A stretch of DNA of 64,000 nt from the NCBI GenBank assembly GCA_900475325.1, contig LS483371.1, positions 3,162,001 to 3,226,000 on the forward strand. Direction: 5' to 3'. The notes beneath the pieces were generated by a model, which saw nothing but the letters and a program-made list of their open reading frames with translations, ran no database searches and was not told where the DNA came from. Of the stretch, positions 45,640 through 54,561 are shown piece by piece (within the stretch, counting starts at the first letter, position 1; every line of letters begins with the position of its first letter). Origin of the DNA: Paucimonas lemoignei. GTDB lineage: Bacteria > Pseudomonadota > Gammaproteobacteria > Pseudomonadales > Pseudomonadaceae. The position numbers were made by a program, and so were the translations under genes.

Positions 45640-46678
45640 TTCGGCAGTGGTGCGCCAGGTTCTGCTGGCCATCCTCAATGACACGCCCGACATTCATGTC
45701 ATGGGTGCAGCATCCGACCCGATTTTCGCCATGGACAAACTGGCCAAAGAGTGGCCGGACGTCATCGTGCTGGACGTGGAAATGCCGCGCATGGACGGCA
45801 TTACCTTCCTGAAGAAAATCATGAGCGAGCGCCCTACCCCCGTGGTGATCTGCTCGTCGCTGACCCAGAAAGGCGCTGAAACCAGCTTGCAGGCGATGTC
45901 CGCCGGCGCCGTGGAAGTGATCACCAAACCTACTACGGGGCTGAAAAACTTCCTGCTCGAATCAGCGGCCGAACTGGTCTCGGCGATTCGCGCTGCGGCC
46001 AATGCCAACGTGCGCAACCTGGGCAAACGCCACCCGGCGCCCGTGCTGGCCCCGGCGACCCGCCTGAGCGCTGACGCGGTGCTGCCCGCAGCCCACGGCA
46101 ACGCCATGGCGCAAACCACCGAACGGATCGTCGCCATGGGCACCTCCACCGGTGGCACCCAGGCACTGGAAGCGGTGCTCACGGCGTTGCCACGGGTCTG
46201 CCCCGGTATTGTGATCGTCCAGCACATGCCGGAGAAATTCACCGCCTCCTTTGCCGAGCGGCTCAACGGCCTGTCCAAGATCGAAGTCCGCGAAGCGAAG
46301 CACAATGATCGCATCCTGCCCGGCCTGGCGCTGATCGCCCCCGGCGGCAAACACATGATGGTCACCCGCAGCGGCGCGTACTACCACGTGCAGGTGATTG
46401 ACGGGCCGCTGGTCAATCGCCATCGGCCTTCGGTGGATGTGTTGTTCCGTTCCGTGGCCCGCTTTGCCGGCAAGAACGCCACCGGGATCATCATGACCGG
46501 CATGGGTGACGATGGCGCCCGAGGCTTGAAGGAAATGCTCGACGCCGGGAGTTCGACCGTCGCTCAGGACGAGGCCTCGTGCGTGGTGTTCGGCATGCCC
46601 AAAGAGGCCATCAAGCTCAATGCCGCCCAGCGCATCATGTCGTTGCATGACATACCGCAGGCTATTCTGCACAAATAG
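45602..46678 (+). CDS. cheB: Protein-glutamate methylesterase/response regulator CheB
   Basis: 358 aa. The N-terminal receiver ([15 protein letters not shown]; phospho-Asp in [12 protein letters not shown], about residue 58) is joined to the methylesterase domain with catalytic Ser in [13 protein letters not shown], His in [10 protein letters not shown] and Asp in [12 protein letters not shown]. It removes MCP methyl groups on phosphorylation by CheA. Last gene of the operon. Confidence 0.95.
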   Translation: MATKKISVLLVDDSAVVRQVLLAILNDTPDIHVMGAASDPIFAMDKLAKEWPDVIVLDVEMPRMDGITFLKKIMSERPTPVVICSSLTQKGAETSLQAMSAGAVEVITKPTTGLKNFLLESAAELVSAIRAAANANVRNLGKRHPAPVLAPATRLSADAVLPAAHGNAMAQTTERIVAMGTSTGGTQALEAVLTALPRVCPGIVIVQHMPEKFTASFAERLNGLSKIEVREAKHNDRILPGLALIAPGGKHMMVTRSGAYYHVQVIDGPLVNRHRPSVDVLFRSVARFAGKNATGIIMTGMGDDGARGLKEMLDAGSSTVAQDEASCVVFGMPKEAIKLNAAQRIMSLHDIPQAILHK

Positions 46679-46796
46679 CGTTTTCTATTGCCTCGATGTC
46701 GCTTTGCAGCTTGCTCTGCAGAGCGCGCATCCACGATGCTACCGGCTGACTGTCAGGGCGCCCAACGCCGCCTCGGGTCGTCATGGGAGAACAACA

Positions 46797-47237
46797 ATGA
46801 AAACCGTCGCACAGCTGCTCAAACTCAAAGCCCTGCACAATCAACAGGTGCACACCATTGCTCCCGATCAGATGGTGCTCGATGCGCTCAAGCTCATGGC
46901 CGAGAAAAACATCGGCGCCCTGCCCGTGGTCGACAACGGCAAACTGGTGGGCGTGGTCAGTGAACGTGATTACGCGCGCAAGATGGTGCTCATGGGACGC
47001 TCATCAGTGGGCACACCGGTCAGCGCGATCATGAGCCACAAGGTGGTCACCGTGGACTCCTCACAGAGCGTCGAAACCTGCATGGGCATCATGACCGACA
47101 GCCACCTGCGCCACCTGCCGGTGGTCGAAGACGGTCAATTGCTGGGCCTGCTGTCCATCGGTGACCTGGTCAAGGAAGCCATCGCTGAACAGGCCAACCT
47201 GATCGAGCAGCTCGAGCAGTACATTCGTGGCGCCTGA
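46797..47237 (+). CDS. CBS-domain protein (tandem CBS pair)
   Basis: 146 aa made of two CBS motifs (IAPDQMVLDALKLMAEKNIG, ALPVVDNGKLVGVVSERDYA; then VVTVDSSQSVETCMGIMTDS, HLPVVEDGQLLGLLSIGDLV) and a short helical tail. Such proteins bind adenosyl ligands and regulate unknown partners. GGGAG precedes the ATG at 46797. A 118-bp gap separates it from cheB, so it may have its own promoter. Confidence 0.9.
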   Translation: MKTVAQLLKLKALHNQQVHTIAPDQMVLDALKLMAEKNIGALPVVDNGKLVGVVSERDYARKMVLMGRSSVGTPVSAIMSHKVVTVDSSQSVETCMGIMTDSHLRHLPVVEDGQLLGLLSIGDLVKEAIAEQANLIEQLEQYIRGA

Positions 47238-47273
47238 ACAGACTGTGTGAAGGCTCAGGCGTGATCTCGACAA

Positions 47274-47304
47274 TCAGGGGCATCAACCCTCATCAGGCCC
47301 CTGA
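47274..47304. terminator. Shared bidirectional hairpin between CBS and AraC genes
   Basis: TCAGGGGC and GCCCCTGA form an 8-bp stem between the two convergent genes; it overlaps the stop codon of the AraC gene. Confidence 0.55.
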
Positions 47305-48174
47305 AGAGCGCGGGATCACAATCGCTTGACGTTGCTGGCTGCGCCACACGCTCGGCGTGGCCCCTGCCAGACGGGTAAATACCTTCGTCAGGTGCGGCTG
47401 GTCGGCAAATCCGCAGGCCTGGGCAATGGTGACCAGCGACATGCCCGGCTGCGACCGCAGCAACTCTTTAGCCTTTTCGACACGCATTTGCAGCAGCCAG
47501 GTGTGCGGCGCAACCCCGGTGGCTTGCTTGAACGCGCGGGAAAAATGGCTGCGTGACAATGAGCACTCCTGGGCAATGCGCTCCACCGACAAGTCATTAC
47601 CCAGATTATTGGCGATCAATTCTTTGGCCAGCCGCTCCTGCAGCGGCGTCAGGGTCGTGGTGAACTTCCCGGCGCTGGAGGCAATACGCCCGAACCTTGT
47701 AATCGCGTGAGCACACATCGCCAACAGCACGTGATCGACGAACAGCTGATTGGCCGCCGCCGGGTTGCTCAAGGCAGGCAACATAGACTGCGCCAAGTGA
47801 TAGAGCACCTGATCCTGCACCCCTTGCTCGTAGCGAAAGCCATCGATGCGGCGCAAGCCGTTTTCACGCTGGTACTCGTCAAAGGTGTGTCGGGGAATGT
47901 TAAAACGCAGGTTGTCGTAGGCCGCGCGGTGCTGGCAGCGTAATTGATCGCCCATGAACGGCAACGAGACACTGCCCTGGCGATAACCGCCCGCATAGCT
48001 CAGGCGCCGCCCACGCCACAGGCGATGCTCGGCGAAATCCTCAAGCTGGACAATGATCGAAAACGCATCTGCACAAGGGATATCAATAATCTTGTGCGGA
48101 TCCGGGCTGGCGTCAGTCACCCGCGTGGCGGTGAACGTGTCAGCGATCAAGTGCGAAACGACAGGGGCGGTCAA
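47293..48174 (-). CDS. AraC-family transcriptional regulator
   Basis: 293 aa with an N-terminal cupin-like effector region and a C-terminal AraC domain (residues 190-290: LIANNLGNDLSVERIAQECS, LSRSHFSRAFKQATGVAPHT, then VTIAQACGFADQPHLTKVFT and ATPSVWR). The effector is unknown. It is divergent in layout from nothing useful: the upstream neighbour on the same strand is the secreted hydrolase at 48287-49279, 112 bp away, which is a possible target. Confidence 0.9.
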   Translation of the reverse strand: MTAPVVSHLIADTFTATRVTDASPDPHKIIDIPCADAFSIIVQLEDFAEHRLWRGRRLSYAGGYRQGSVSLPFMGDQLRCQHRAAYDNLRFNIPRHTFDEYQRENGLRRIDGFRYEQGVQDQVLYHLAQSMLPALSNPAAANQLFVDHVLLAMCAHAITRFGRIASSAGKFTTTLTPLQERLAKELIANNLGNDLSVERIAQECSLSRSHFSRAFKQATGVAPHTWLLQMRVEKAKELLRSQPGMSLVTIAQACGFADQPHLTKVFTRLAGATPSVWRSQQRQAIVIPRSSGA

Positions 48175-48286
48175 AACGTATCCTTATACAGAGCTGACGA
48201 CGGAGGCCACTTTATCGCCAATGCCCGTTCACTGCGACCGCCCCTGATCAGGCGGCCGCAGCCACGAGGTACCGCCATACAACACT

Positions 48287-49279
48287 TCACTTGAGCAAAG
48301 GAACGTTGGCGGCACGCTGGTAAGGGCCGTATTCCACGGGAACCCACTGGAAGTGCCCGTCGATGGCAACAATGTGGCCAATGCCGGGGAACGGCAGGTG
48401 TGCCGCAGCCGCCCAGATTTTTTGCGTGGCAACCGCCGTGAACACTTGATCTCGGCTCGCCACCGCCTGCACCGCATTCACGTCAAAGCTGATCGAGACC
48501 TGAGGATGATCGAACTGCACGGCGAGGTCATGCACCAGGTCGCCCATGAACACGATGCTCTGCCCTGCAGACGTGAACTGGTACGTCGTGCTGCCCGGCG
48601 TGTGCCCGGCCTCCAGCGCAGTCTGCACCTCAGGCACCGGCGAATCCCCTGGCTGGAAGGTCTTGAAGCGGCCAGCAACGATGTAGGGCGCAACCGACTC
48701 TTGAGCGATCTTGAAAAACTCCCGGGCTTTTTCCGGCACCCGGCTCATGGCCATCGGGTCAAGCCAGTAATCGGCTTCGGGTTTGGAGGCGTACACTGTG
48801 GCGTTGGCAAAGACTGGCTTGTGCTGGGCATCGACCAGCCCGCACACGTGATCCAGATGCAGGTGAGTCAACAGGATAGTGTCCACATCGGCCGGGTCGT
48901 AACCGGCGGCTTTCATGTTTGAAGTCAACATCCCGGCCGTCTCGCCGATGCAGGCTCCGGCCCCGGTATCCACCAGAATCAGGTGCTTGCCAGTGTTGAT
49001 CAGAAACGCATTGAACGCGGTCTGCACACCCGGGGTTTCAATCGAGCGCCGAGCCAGCAAGGCGCGGATCTGGCCAGGGCTCAGGCCTTTGAGGAGGTCG
49101 GGCGACAAATCGTTGTAGCCATCGAACAACGCCGTGACTTCGTAATCCCCCACTGCCAGTCGGTGATAACCGGGGGCCTGGGTCTTTTGTTGTGGCGGGA
49201 CCGCAGCATAGGTCACAGCGCACGACAGCGCCGACCCAAGAGCCAGGTTGCGCAGGATCGTTAATACGGACAGGCTCAT
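48287..49279 (-). CDS. Secreted metallo-beta-lactamase-fold hydrolase
   Basis: 330 aa with a signal peptide (ALGSALSCAVTYA-AVP). The metal site is clear: THLHLDHVCGL (HxHxDH), His in EAGHTPGSTTYQF, Asp in FMGDLVHD and His in AAHLPFPGIGH. It resembles MBL enzymes that open lactones or cleave esters (AiiA- or PPX-like). Periplasmic location and no signal-synthase neighbours leave the substrate open. Confidence 0.9.
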   Translation of the reverse strand: MSLSVLTILRNLALGSALSCAVTYAAVPPQQKTQAPGYHRLAVGDYEVTALFDGYNDLSPDLLKGLSPGQIRALLARRSIETPGVQTAFNAFLINTGKHLILVDTGAGACIGETAGMLTSNMKAAGYDPADVDTILLTHLHLDHVCGLVDAQHKPVFANATVYASKPEADYWLDPMAMSRVPEKAREFFKIAQESVAPYIVAGRFKTFQPGDSPVPEVQTALEAGHTPGSTTYQFTSAGQSIVFMGDLVHDLAVQFDHPQVSISFDVNAVQAVASRDQVFTAVATQKIWAAAAHLPFPGIGHIVAIDGHFQWVPVEYGPYQRAANVPLLK

Positions 49280-49371
49280 GGGATTACCTCAAGGCAAATG
49301 CTTCATTGGGGCGGATAATGCCGCCCTTGCAACGCCTTGAATTGAACCCTTGTGCTTACTCTCAGGCCGCT

Positions 49372-50277
49372 TTACTGGGGTGAGGTCAGCGACGGGCACT
49401 GCACCAGATGTTCCTTGAGAAATTCAATCAGCGCCTGAACCGGCCGCGCGCCCTGACGATGCTGCGGATACACCGCCGACAAGGCCAGGGACGGCGTGCG
49501 GAATTCATCCAGCACCCGCACCAATCGACCGTCCTTGAGCGCAGCACCGACAATGAACAGCGGCAGGTACGTGATGCCGAGCCCGGCGATGGCGGCGTCG
49601 CGCAGCAGCTCGCCATTGTTGGCCCGCATGCGCCCGCAGAGGCTGACGGCCAACGGCTTGCCATCGCGCTCGAAGCGCCACTGCACCTGGCGGCTGTGGC
49701 CATAAGGCAGGCAATCGTGTTCTTTGAGCGCCTCCGGTTGCTCGGGCTGGCCGCGTCGCTCAAGGTAGTCCGGGCTGCAACAGTACACGCGTTCGATGCT
49801 CGCAATATGGCGGGCGATCAGGGTCGAATCCTCCAGCACGCCGATCCGCAGCGCCAGGTCATAGCCCTCGCCCAACAGGTCCACGGAGCGGTCGCTCAAG
49901 TCCACTTCGACCGAGACCTCGGGGTATTTCTGCAGAAAAACCGGCAACAACGGCCCCAGATGCTCAATGGCGAACGACAACGGCGCGGTGAGGCGGATCG
50001 TGCCCCGTGGCTGGGTGTTTTGCCCGGCGATGCTTTGCTCAGCCTGTTCCAGGTCCGCCACCAGCCGCAGGGCCGACTCGTAATAGGCCTGGCCCAGCGG
50101 CGTGACGTCGAGCCTGCGGGTGGAGCGGTTGAGCAACCGCACGCCCAGGCGCTCTTCGAGCTGGATCAGGCGGCGGCTGATGAATTGTTTCGACAACCCC
50201 AGTTGATCGGCGGCAGCGGTGAAACTGCCGGACTCCATGACCTGGGTAAAAATACGCATATCTTCAAAAGGGTTCAT
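49372..50277 (-). CDS. LysR-family transcriptional regulator
   Basis: 301 aa: winged HTH (MRIFTQVMESGSFTAAADQL, LGLSKQFISRRLIQLEERLG) and LysR substrate-binding domain (TIRLTAPLSFAIEHLGPLLP; LLGEGYDLALRIGVLEDSTL; GLGITYLPLFIVGAALKDGR). It belongs to the CrgA-like subgroup. It is divergent from the MscS-type channel gene, its possible target. Confidence 0.92.
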   Translation of the reverse strand: MNPFEDMRIFTQVMESGSFTAAADQLGLSKQFISRRLIQLEERLGVRLLNRSTRRLDVTPLGQAYYESALRLVADLEQAEQSIAGQNTQPRGTIRLTAPLSFAIEHLGPLLPVFLQKYPEVSVEVDLSDRSVDLLGEGYDLALRIGVLEDSTLIARHIASIERVYCCSPDYLERRGQPEQPEALKEHDCLPYGHSRQVQWRFERDGKPLAVSLCGRMRANNGELLRDAAIAGLGITYLPLFIVGAALKDGRLVRVLDEFRTPSLALSAVYPQHRQGARPVQALIEFLKEHLVQCPSLTSPQ

Positions 50278-50377
50278 TGTCGCTCACCGGTTGACAGTCA
50301 AACGCTTTCTACCAGCTTTACCCACCGCCCGCATCTGATTAATCTGCGCTCACTCCCGCCTCTATCAGGTTCCGGCC

Positions 50378-51808
50378 ATGCTCGCGTTCATTCAAAGCTT
50401 TCCGATGACGGTCGCCACCGCGCTGATTGTCCTCGACCTGATCAGTTGGAACCTGTTGCCGCACCAGCACCGGCTGACCAAAGTCGCCGCGCGGATGGGC
50501 ATGTTCCTGCTGTACAGCGTGGTCATCATCACAGCCGGGCTGAGCCCGCTGGATACCGCACCCTGGGAAGAAGACAGCGCACGCCATCTGGCCGCCACGG
50601 CGTTGGAGATCATCTGGTGGGTGTTCGCGGCACGCACACTGACGGAGATCATCGGCACCCTGCTGATGCGTCGCATCGGCCACAGCGGGCGGCTGTTACA
50701 GGAAGTGATCGGGGCGGTGATTTTCCTGATCGCGGTGGTCGCGGCTGCGGGCTACGTGTTGCAGCTGCCGGTCAAAGGCCTGCTGGCGACGTCCGGGGCG
50801 ATGGCGATCATTGTCGGCCTGGCGTTGCAAAGCACCCTGAGCGACGTGTTCTCGGGGATCATCCTCAACACCACCAAGCCCTATCAGGTGGACGACTCGA
50901 TCAGCATCGACGGCGTCGAAGGCAAAGTGATCGACATCGACTGGCGCGCCACCCACTTGCTGACCGGCACCGGCAGTACAGCGGTGATCCCCAACTCGGT
51001 GGCCGCCAAGGCCAAGATCGTCAACCTGAGCCGGCCCAGGGATATGTTCGGCGTGTCGATCAACATCATGGTCTCGCCGCACATTCGCCCGCGTCGCGTA
51101 CTGGATGCACTGGATCGCGCCCTGCAAGGCAGCAGCGCCCTGCTGCAAACGCCCCGCCCACGCGCGGTGGTCAAGGAAGCCAGCCCGACCACCATCGAAT
51201 ACACCCTCACCGGGTTCATCAAAAGCATCGACAACAAGAGCGACGTGCGCAACCTGCTGTTTGACCTCGCCTACCGTCACCTTGAAGCCGCTGGCATCGC
51301 CTGGCAATCGGACGTCAAGGCCGAGCCTGCCACCCGGGCGCGGGTCCTGCTGGATGAGGTCAAAGTGTTCCGCGCGTTGAGCGCGGAGGAGCGCGATCAC
51401 CTCGCGCAGACCATGACCTTGCGCGAGTACGCTGCCGGGCAGGTGATTATCGAAGCCGATGAAGTCACCGACAGCCTGTTGGTCATCGCCACGGGCGTGG
51501 TGACCGCGCAGATTTGCGATGGCAGCGATTTCGTCGAAGCCGGGCGCATGGGCCCCAGCGAGGTCATGGGCGAACAAAGCATCCTCAGCGACACCCCTTC
51601 CGGCGCGCGCTTCACCGCCCTCACCTCCTGCGTGGTCTACCGGATCGACAAAACCGTCACCCGAGACACCATGGAGCAGCAAGGCCAGATCAAGAACGCC
51701 CTGACGAAACTTCAGGCTGTACGTGAACACGGCGCGCAGTCGCTGCTGACTGAAAAACCGGCGGTCATCAAGAAAGGCAGCTTCCTGGGCTGGTTGCAGA
51801 AACGCTGA
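50378..51808 (+). CDS. MscS-type channel with cyclic nucleotide-binding domain
   Basis: 476 aa. Several N-terminal transmembrane helices lead to the MscS pore helix and beta domain (GLLATSGAMAIIVGLALQST, LSDVFSGIILNTTKPYQVDD; GSTAVIPNSVAAKAKIVNLS). A C-terminal cNMP-binding domain covers about residues 335-450 (LREYAAGQVIIEADEVTDSL; EVMGEQSILSDTPSGARFTA). This is the bacterial CNG-type branch of the MscS family, where ligand binding rather than tension may gate the pore. Ligand and ion are not known from sequence. The PSGARFTA loop is the candidate phosphate-binding cassette. Confidence 0.9.
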   Translation: MLAFIQSFPMTVATALIVLDLISWNLLPHQHRLTKVAARMGMFLLYSVVIITAGLSPLDTAPWEEDSARHLAATALEIIWWVFAARTLTEIIGTLLMRRIGHSGRLLQEVIGAVIFLIAVVAAAGYVLQLPVKGLLATSGAMAIIVGLALQSTLSDVFSGIILNTTKPYQVDDSISIDGVEGKVIDIDWRATHLLTGTGSTAVIPNSVAAKAKIVNLSRPRDMFGVSINIMVSPHIRPRRVLDALDRALQGSSALLQTPRPRAVVKEASPTTIEYTLTGFIKSIDNKSDVRNLLFDLAYRHLEAAGIAWQSDVKAEPATRARVLLDEVKVFRALSAEERDHLAQTMTLREYAAGQVIIEADEVTDSLLVIATGVVTAQICDGSDFVEAGRMGPSEVMGEQSILSDTPSGARFTALTSCVVYRIDKTVTRDTMEQQGQIKNALTKLQAVREHGAQSLLTEKPAVIKKGSFLGWLQKR

Positions 51809-51852
51809 TCAGGGTTTTCAATGTGGCGCCGAGGCGACAAGCACCGCCATTG

Positions 51853-52086
51853 CAGACTGTGTGAAAACGTAGCGAGCGAAGGCAAGACAAGGCGCAACGA
51901 GCGGAGCGAGTAACAGCCGCAGGCTGGCCCGAAGGGTGAGCGGAGCGAATCAAAACAGGAGAAAAACGGCCGGGGTCGCGCTCGACGTCTAGGTGTTCTA
52001 AATGAGCATTTTTCGCCTGTTTTTAACGCAGTATTGCTCGCGTAGCACCGAAGGTGCCCAGCACGTAGTAGTTTTCACACAGTCTG
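51853..52086. mobile_element. 234-bp MITE-like element with 16-bp terminal inverted repeats
   Basis: Left end CAGACTGTGTGAAAAC (51853-51868) and right end GTTTTCACACAGTCTG (52071-52086) are perfect inverted repeats, flanked by ATTG on both sides (51849-51852 and 52087-52090) as a target duplication. Sub-terminal AAAACAGGAGAAAAA and TTTTTCGCCTGTTTTT are also roughly inverted. No transposase fits inside. It fills most of the gap between the MscS channel and the GFA gene, ending 41 bp before that gene's start. Confidence 0.78.
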
Positions 52087-52127
52087 ATTGGCAACTACCC
52101 TGTTGGATCCCACAGGAGAAACAGACC

Positions 52128-52604
52128 ATGATCAAGAAAGTCGGCCCGACTGAAATCCAGCGCTACCATCGCGCGTCCTGCCACTGTGGCGCTGTGGTGC
52201 TGGAGCTGGATCTACCGGACGGCATCGTCGACCCGCGACGCTGCGACTGCTCGATGTGCCGCCGCAAAGGCGCCATCGTCGCCACGGTGGCGCGCGATGG
52301 CGTCAAGGTGATTCAAGGCCAGAGCCAGCTGCGGCTCTACCAATTCAATACGCTGGCTGCCCAGCACCATTTCTGCGGCAATTGCGGGATCTACACCCAT
52401 CATCAACGCCGCTCCTCGCCTGACCAGTATGGCTACAACGTCGGTTGCCTCGAAGGCGTGAACCCTTTTGACCTGGGGCCGATCAAAACCAGCGACGGGG
52501 TCAACCATCCCGCCGACCGGCCACCGGCAACGGCAGCCGCGCAGACCAGTCATGGCGAACTGGCGATGGACATCACCACTAACAGGACGGGATCTACAAC
52601 ATGA
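52128..52604 (+). CDS. GFA-family (glutathione-dependent formaldehyde-activating fold) protein
   Basis: 158 aa. Zinc cysteines Cys18 and Cys20 (ASCHCGAVVLE), Cys39/Cys41/Cys44 (RRCDCSMCRRKG) and Cys83/Cys86 (FCGNCGIYTHH) match the Gfa/CENP-V fold. The family includes S-hydroxymethylglutathione synthase and many proteins of unknown thiol-related function. AGGAG precedes the ATG. It is coupled to the next gene by a 4-bp overlap. Confidence 0.9.
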   Translation: MIKKVGPTEIQRYHRASCHCGAVVLELDLPDGIVDPRRCDCSMCRRKGAIVATVARDGVKVIQGQSQLRLYQFNTLAAQHHFCGNCGIYTHHQRRSSPDQYGYNVGCLEGVNPFDLGPIKTSDGVNHPADRPPATAAAQTSHGELAMDITTNRTGSTT

Positions 52605-53554
52605 CGCAAAGCAAAACGGACATCCTGGTATGGGGCCCGATGCACGCCTCCCTGACACAAAACCTGGCACGTGACTTCACCGTGCACAACCGCTGGGAAA
52701 TCGCCGACCTGGAGGCCTGGGCCACGTCCCATGGCGAGAAGATCCGCGGCATCGTGACCAGCGGCGTGCATGGCACCGACAACGCGTTGCTCGAACGCCT
52801 GCCCAACCTTGAAGTGGTCAGCAGTTTTGGCGTCGGCTATGACGCCGTCGACACTCAGTACCTCGCCAGCCGGGGCATCCAGCTGAGCAACACCCCGGAC
52901 GTCTTGAACAATGCCGTCGCCGAGACCGCGCTGGCGTTGCTGCTGTGCGTATCCCGCAAAATCAGCCAGGCCGAACGCTTCGTACGCGCGGGTAAATGGA
53001 CCCAGGGTAAATTCCCCCTGGGCCGCGACCTGTCAGGCAAAACCTGCGGCATTGTCGGCCTGGGCAAGATCGGCAAGACCATCGCCAAGCGCGCCGCCGC
53101 GTTCGACATGAACATTGCCTACTTCCGCCGGGGCCAGGCGTATCCGGACGTGTCCTACACCCACTACGCCGACCTCAATGAATTGGCCAGGGTTTCGGAT
53201 TATCTGGTGGTGATCGTGCCCGGCGGGCCGGACACCGAGAAACTGATCAACGCCCAGGTGCTCAAGGCGCTGGGCCCTGATGCGTACCTGATCAACGTTG
53301 CCCGAGGTTCGGTGGTCGACGAAAAGGCGCTGATCGCCGCGTTGCAGGCGGGCGAGATCGCCGGTGCGGCGCTGGACGTATTCGAAGACGAGCCCAATGT
53401 ACCCGAGGCGCTGATGAGCATGGATCAGGTGGTGCTGACCCCGCATATCGGCAGCGGCACCGTTGAAACCCGCCAGGCCATGGCGGACCTGGTGTTTGCC
53501 AACCTCAGTGGCTATTTCGAAGACGGCACGCTGGTGACGGGTGTGGCGCTTTAA
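52601..53554 (+). CDS. D-isomer 2-hydroxyacid dehydrogenase
   Basis: 317 aa. NAD(P)-binding GIVGLGKIGKTIAKRAAAFD, and catalytic Arg in LINVARGSVVDEKAL, Glu in DVFEDEPNVPEAL and His in VVLTPHIGSGTVETR, are in the expected order. YFRRG after the Rossmann beta-2 strand suggests NADPH preference. It probably reduces glyoxylate, hydroxypyruvate or 2-ketogluconate-like acids. The coupling to the GFA gene suggests a shared pathway. Confidence 0.92.
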   Translation: MTQSKTDILVWGPMHASLTQNLARDFTVHNRWEIADLEAWATSHGEKIRGIVTSGVHGTDNALLERLPNLEVVSSFGVGYDAVDTQYLASRGIQLSNTPDVLNNAVAETALALLLCVSRKISQAERFVRAGKWTQGKFPLGRDLSGKTCGIVGLGKIGKTIAKRAAAFDMNIAYFRRGQAYPDVSYTHYADLNELARVSDYLVVIVPGGPDTEKLINAQVLKALGPDAYLINVARGSVVDEKALIAALQAGEIAGAALDVFEDEPNVPEALMSMDQVVLTPHIGSGTVETRQAMADLVFANLSGYFEDGTLVTGVAL

Positions 53555-53642
53555 GACGCAAAAACGCAAGCACTGAGCTGACCGAGGTTACGACGGCTGC
53601 GAAGGCGGCGTGTCTGACACTGCACTGTTCCCGGCCTCAACA

Positions 53643-54329
53643 AATCAAGGCATTGCGCCTGGATTCGAGTAGCAACAACAGCATCCGGGTGCTGCTGAGT
53701 CAGGTTCCGTCCTGACGGCCGGGTCACTTTTGGTGCCAAAAGTAACCAAAACCTCTGCGCTGGCGTACGGCCCCCGCTTCGCGGCGGTTCCTTCGCTCCG
53801 GCACCGTGGGGCGGGCACGCGCCGACGGGCCATCCATGGCCCAACGGCGCTCGCTCGGCATCCATGCCGAGCGACCCACCCCACGGCACCTCCACTCAGC
53901 CTCCCGACGCGCATTTTGCGTCGTCTGGGAAATCGTGGGAGGAAAAGCAAAAGCAAATCTGCTTTGCAGATTTCTCCGGCAAGACGTCTTTCTGACTCAC
54001 CCTGCTTTTGATTCTCCAGGCTTGCGCAAAATTTATGGGCGACACAAATTGCGACTTGTGGCCGGCCGAGCGTAGGTATTGCGTAGTGGGCAACCCGGCA
54101 TGGATGCCGGGTTAGCCGCACCGGGCCATGGATGGCCCATTGCGGCGGCCCACGGAGCAATGCCGGAGTGAGGGAAGTCTGAGCCTTGGCGAAGACCCGG
54201 CCAAAGGAGCGGGAGCGTTTTGCTGGTTACTTTTGGCACCAAAAGTGACCCGGCCGTCAGGACGGAACCTGACTCAGCAGCACCTGGATGCTGTTGTGGC
54301 TACTCGATTCAAGGCGCAATGCTTTGATT
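53643..54329. repeat. Large structured intergenic repeat, copy C (complete, with inverted arms of about 100 bp)
   Basis: The most complete copy, filling most of the 1-kb gap between the dehydrogenase and the HDOD gene. The left arm (53643-53753; AATCAAGGCATTGCGCCT, then TCAGGTTCCGTCCTGACGGC) and the right arm (54228-54329) are near-perfect inverted repeats. Between them lie two head-to-head units with hairpins GCTCGGCATCCATGCCGAGC and GGGCCATCCATGGCCC (left) and CCCGGCATGGATGCCGGG and GGGCCATGGATGGCCC (right), joined by an AT-richer AAATCTGCTTTGCAGATTT hairpin. Arginine-rich open frames inside are by-products. A REP half-arm abuts on the left (about 53573-53622). Confidence 0.88.
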
Positions 54330-54350
54330 CGTCGAAGCTACCGACATACA

Positions 54351-54440
54351 AGGAGCTGACCGAGATCACGAGGGCTGCGAGGCGGCCTGTCCGACACTGC
54401 GCTGTTCGCAGCCCTCGTAACCTCGGGCAGCTCCTACAGG
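54351..54440. repeat. REP inverted pair, AGGAGCTGACCGAG family
   Basis: AGGAGCTGACCGAGATCACG and the inverted partner ending GGGCAGCTCCTACAGG adjoin the right end of structured repeat C. Confidence 0.82.
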
Positions 54441-54561
54441 TCCCCATCGGATCCCGCATCACAAATATGTTCACTGTTTCACGCATTTAACAGCTCACTG
54501 CCGTGCACGCTCCCCAATATCGCCTATCGTTCGTTCAGGATGAGAAAAAGGTGAGTTGTCT

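Noticed and set aside
47238..47260. A CAGACTGTGTGA sequence similar to the MITE end
   Set aside because: Only about 12 bases match and there is no inverted partner or target duplication.
53645..54242. Similar open frames in structured repeat C
   Set aside because: Same reason; conserved with the DNA repeat rather than as proteins.
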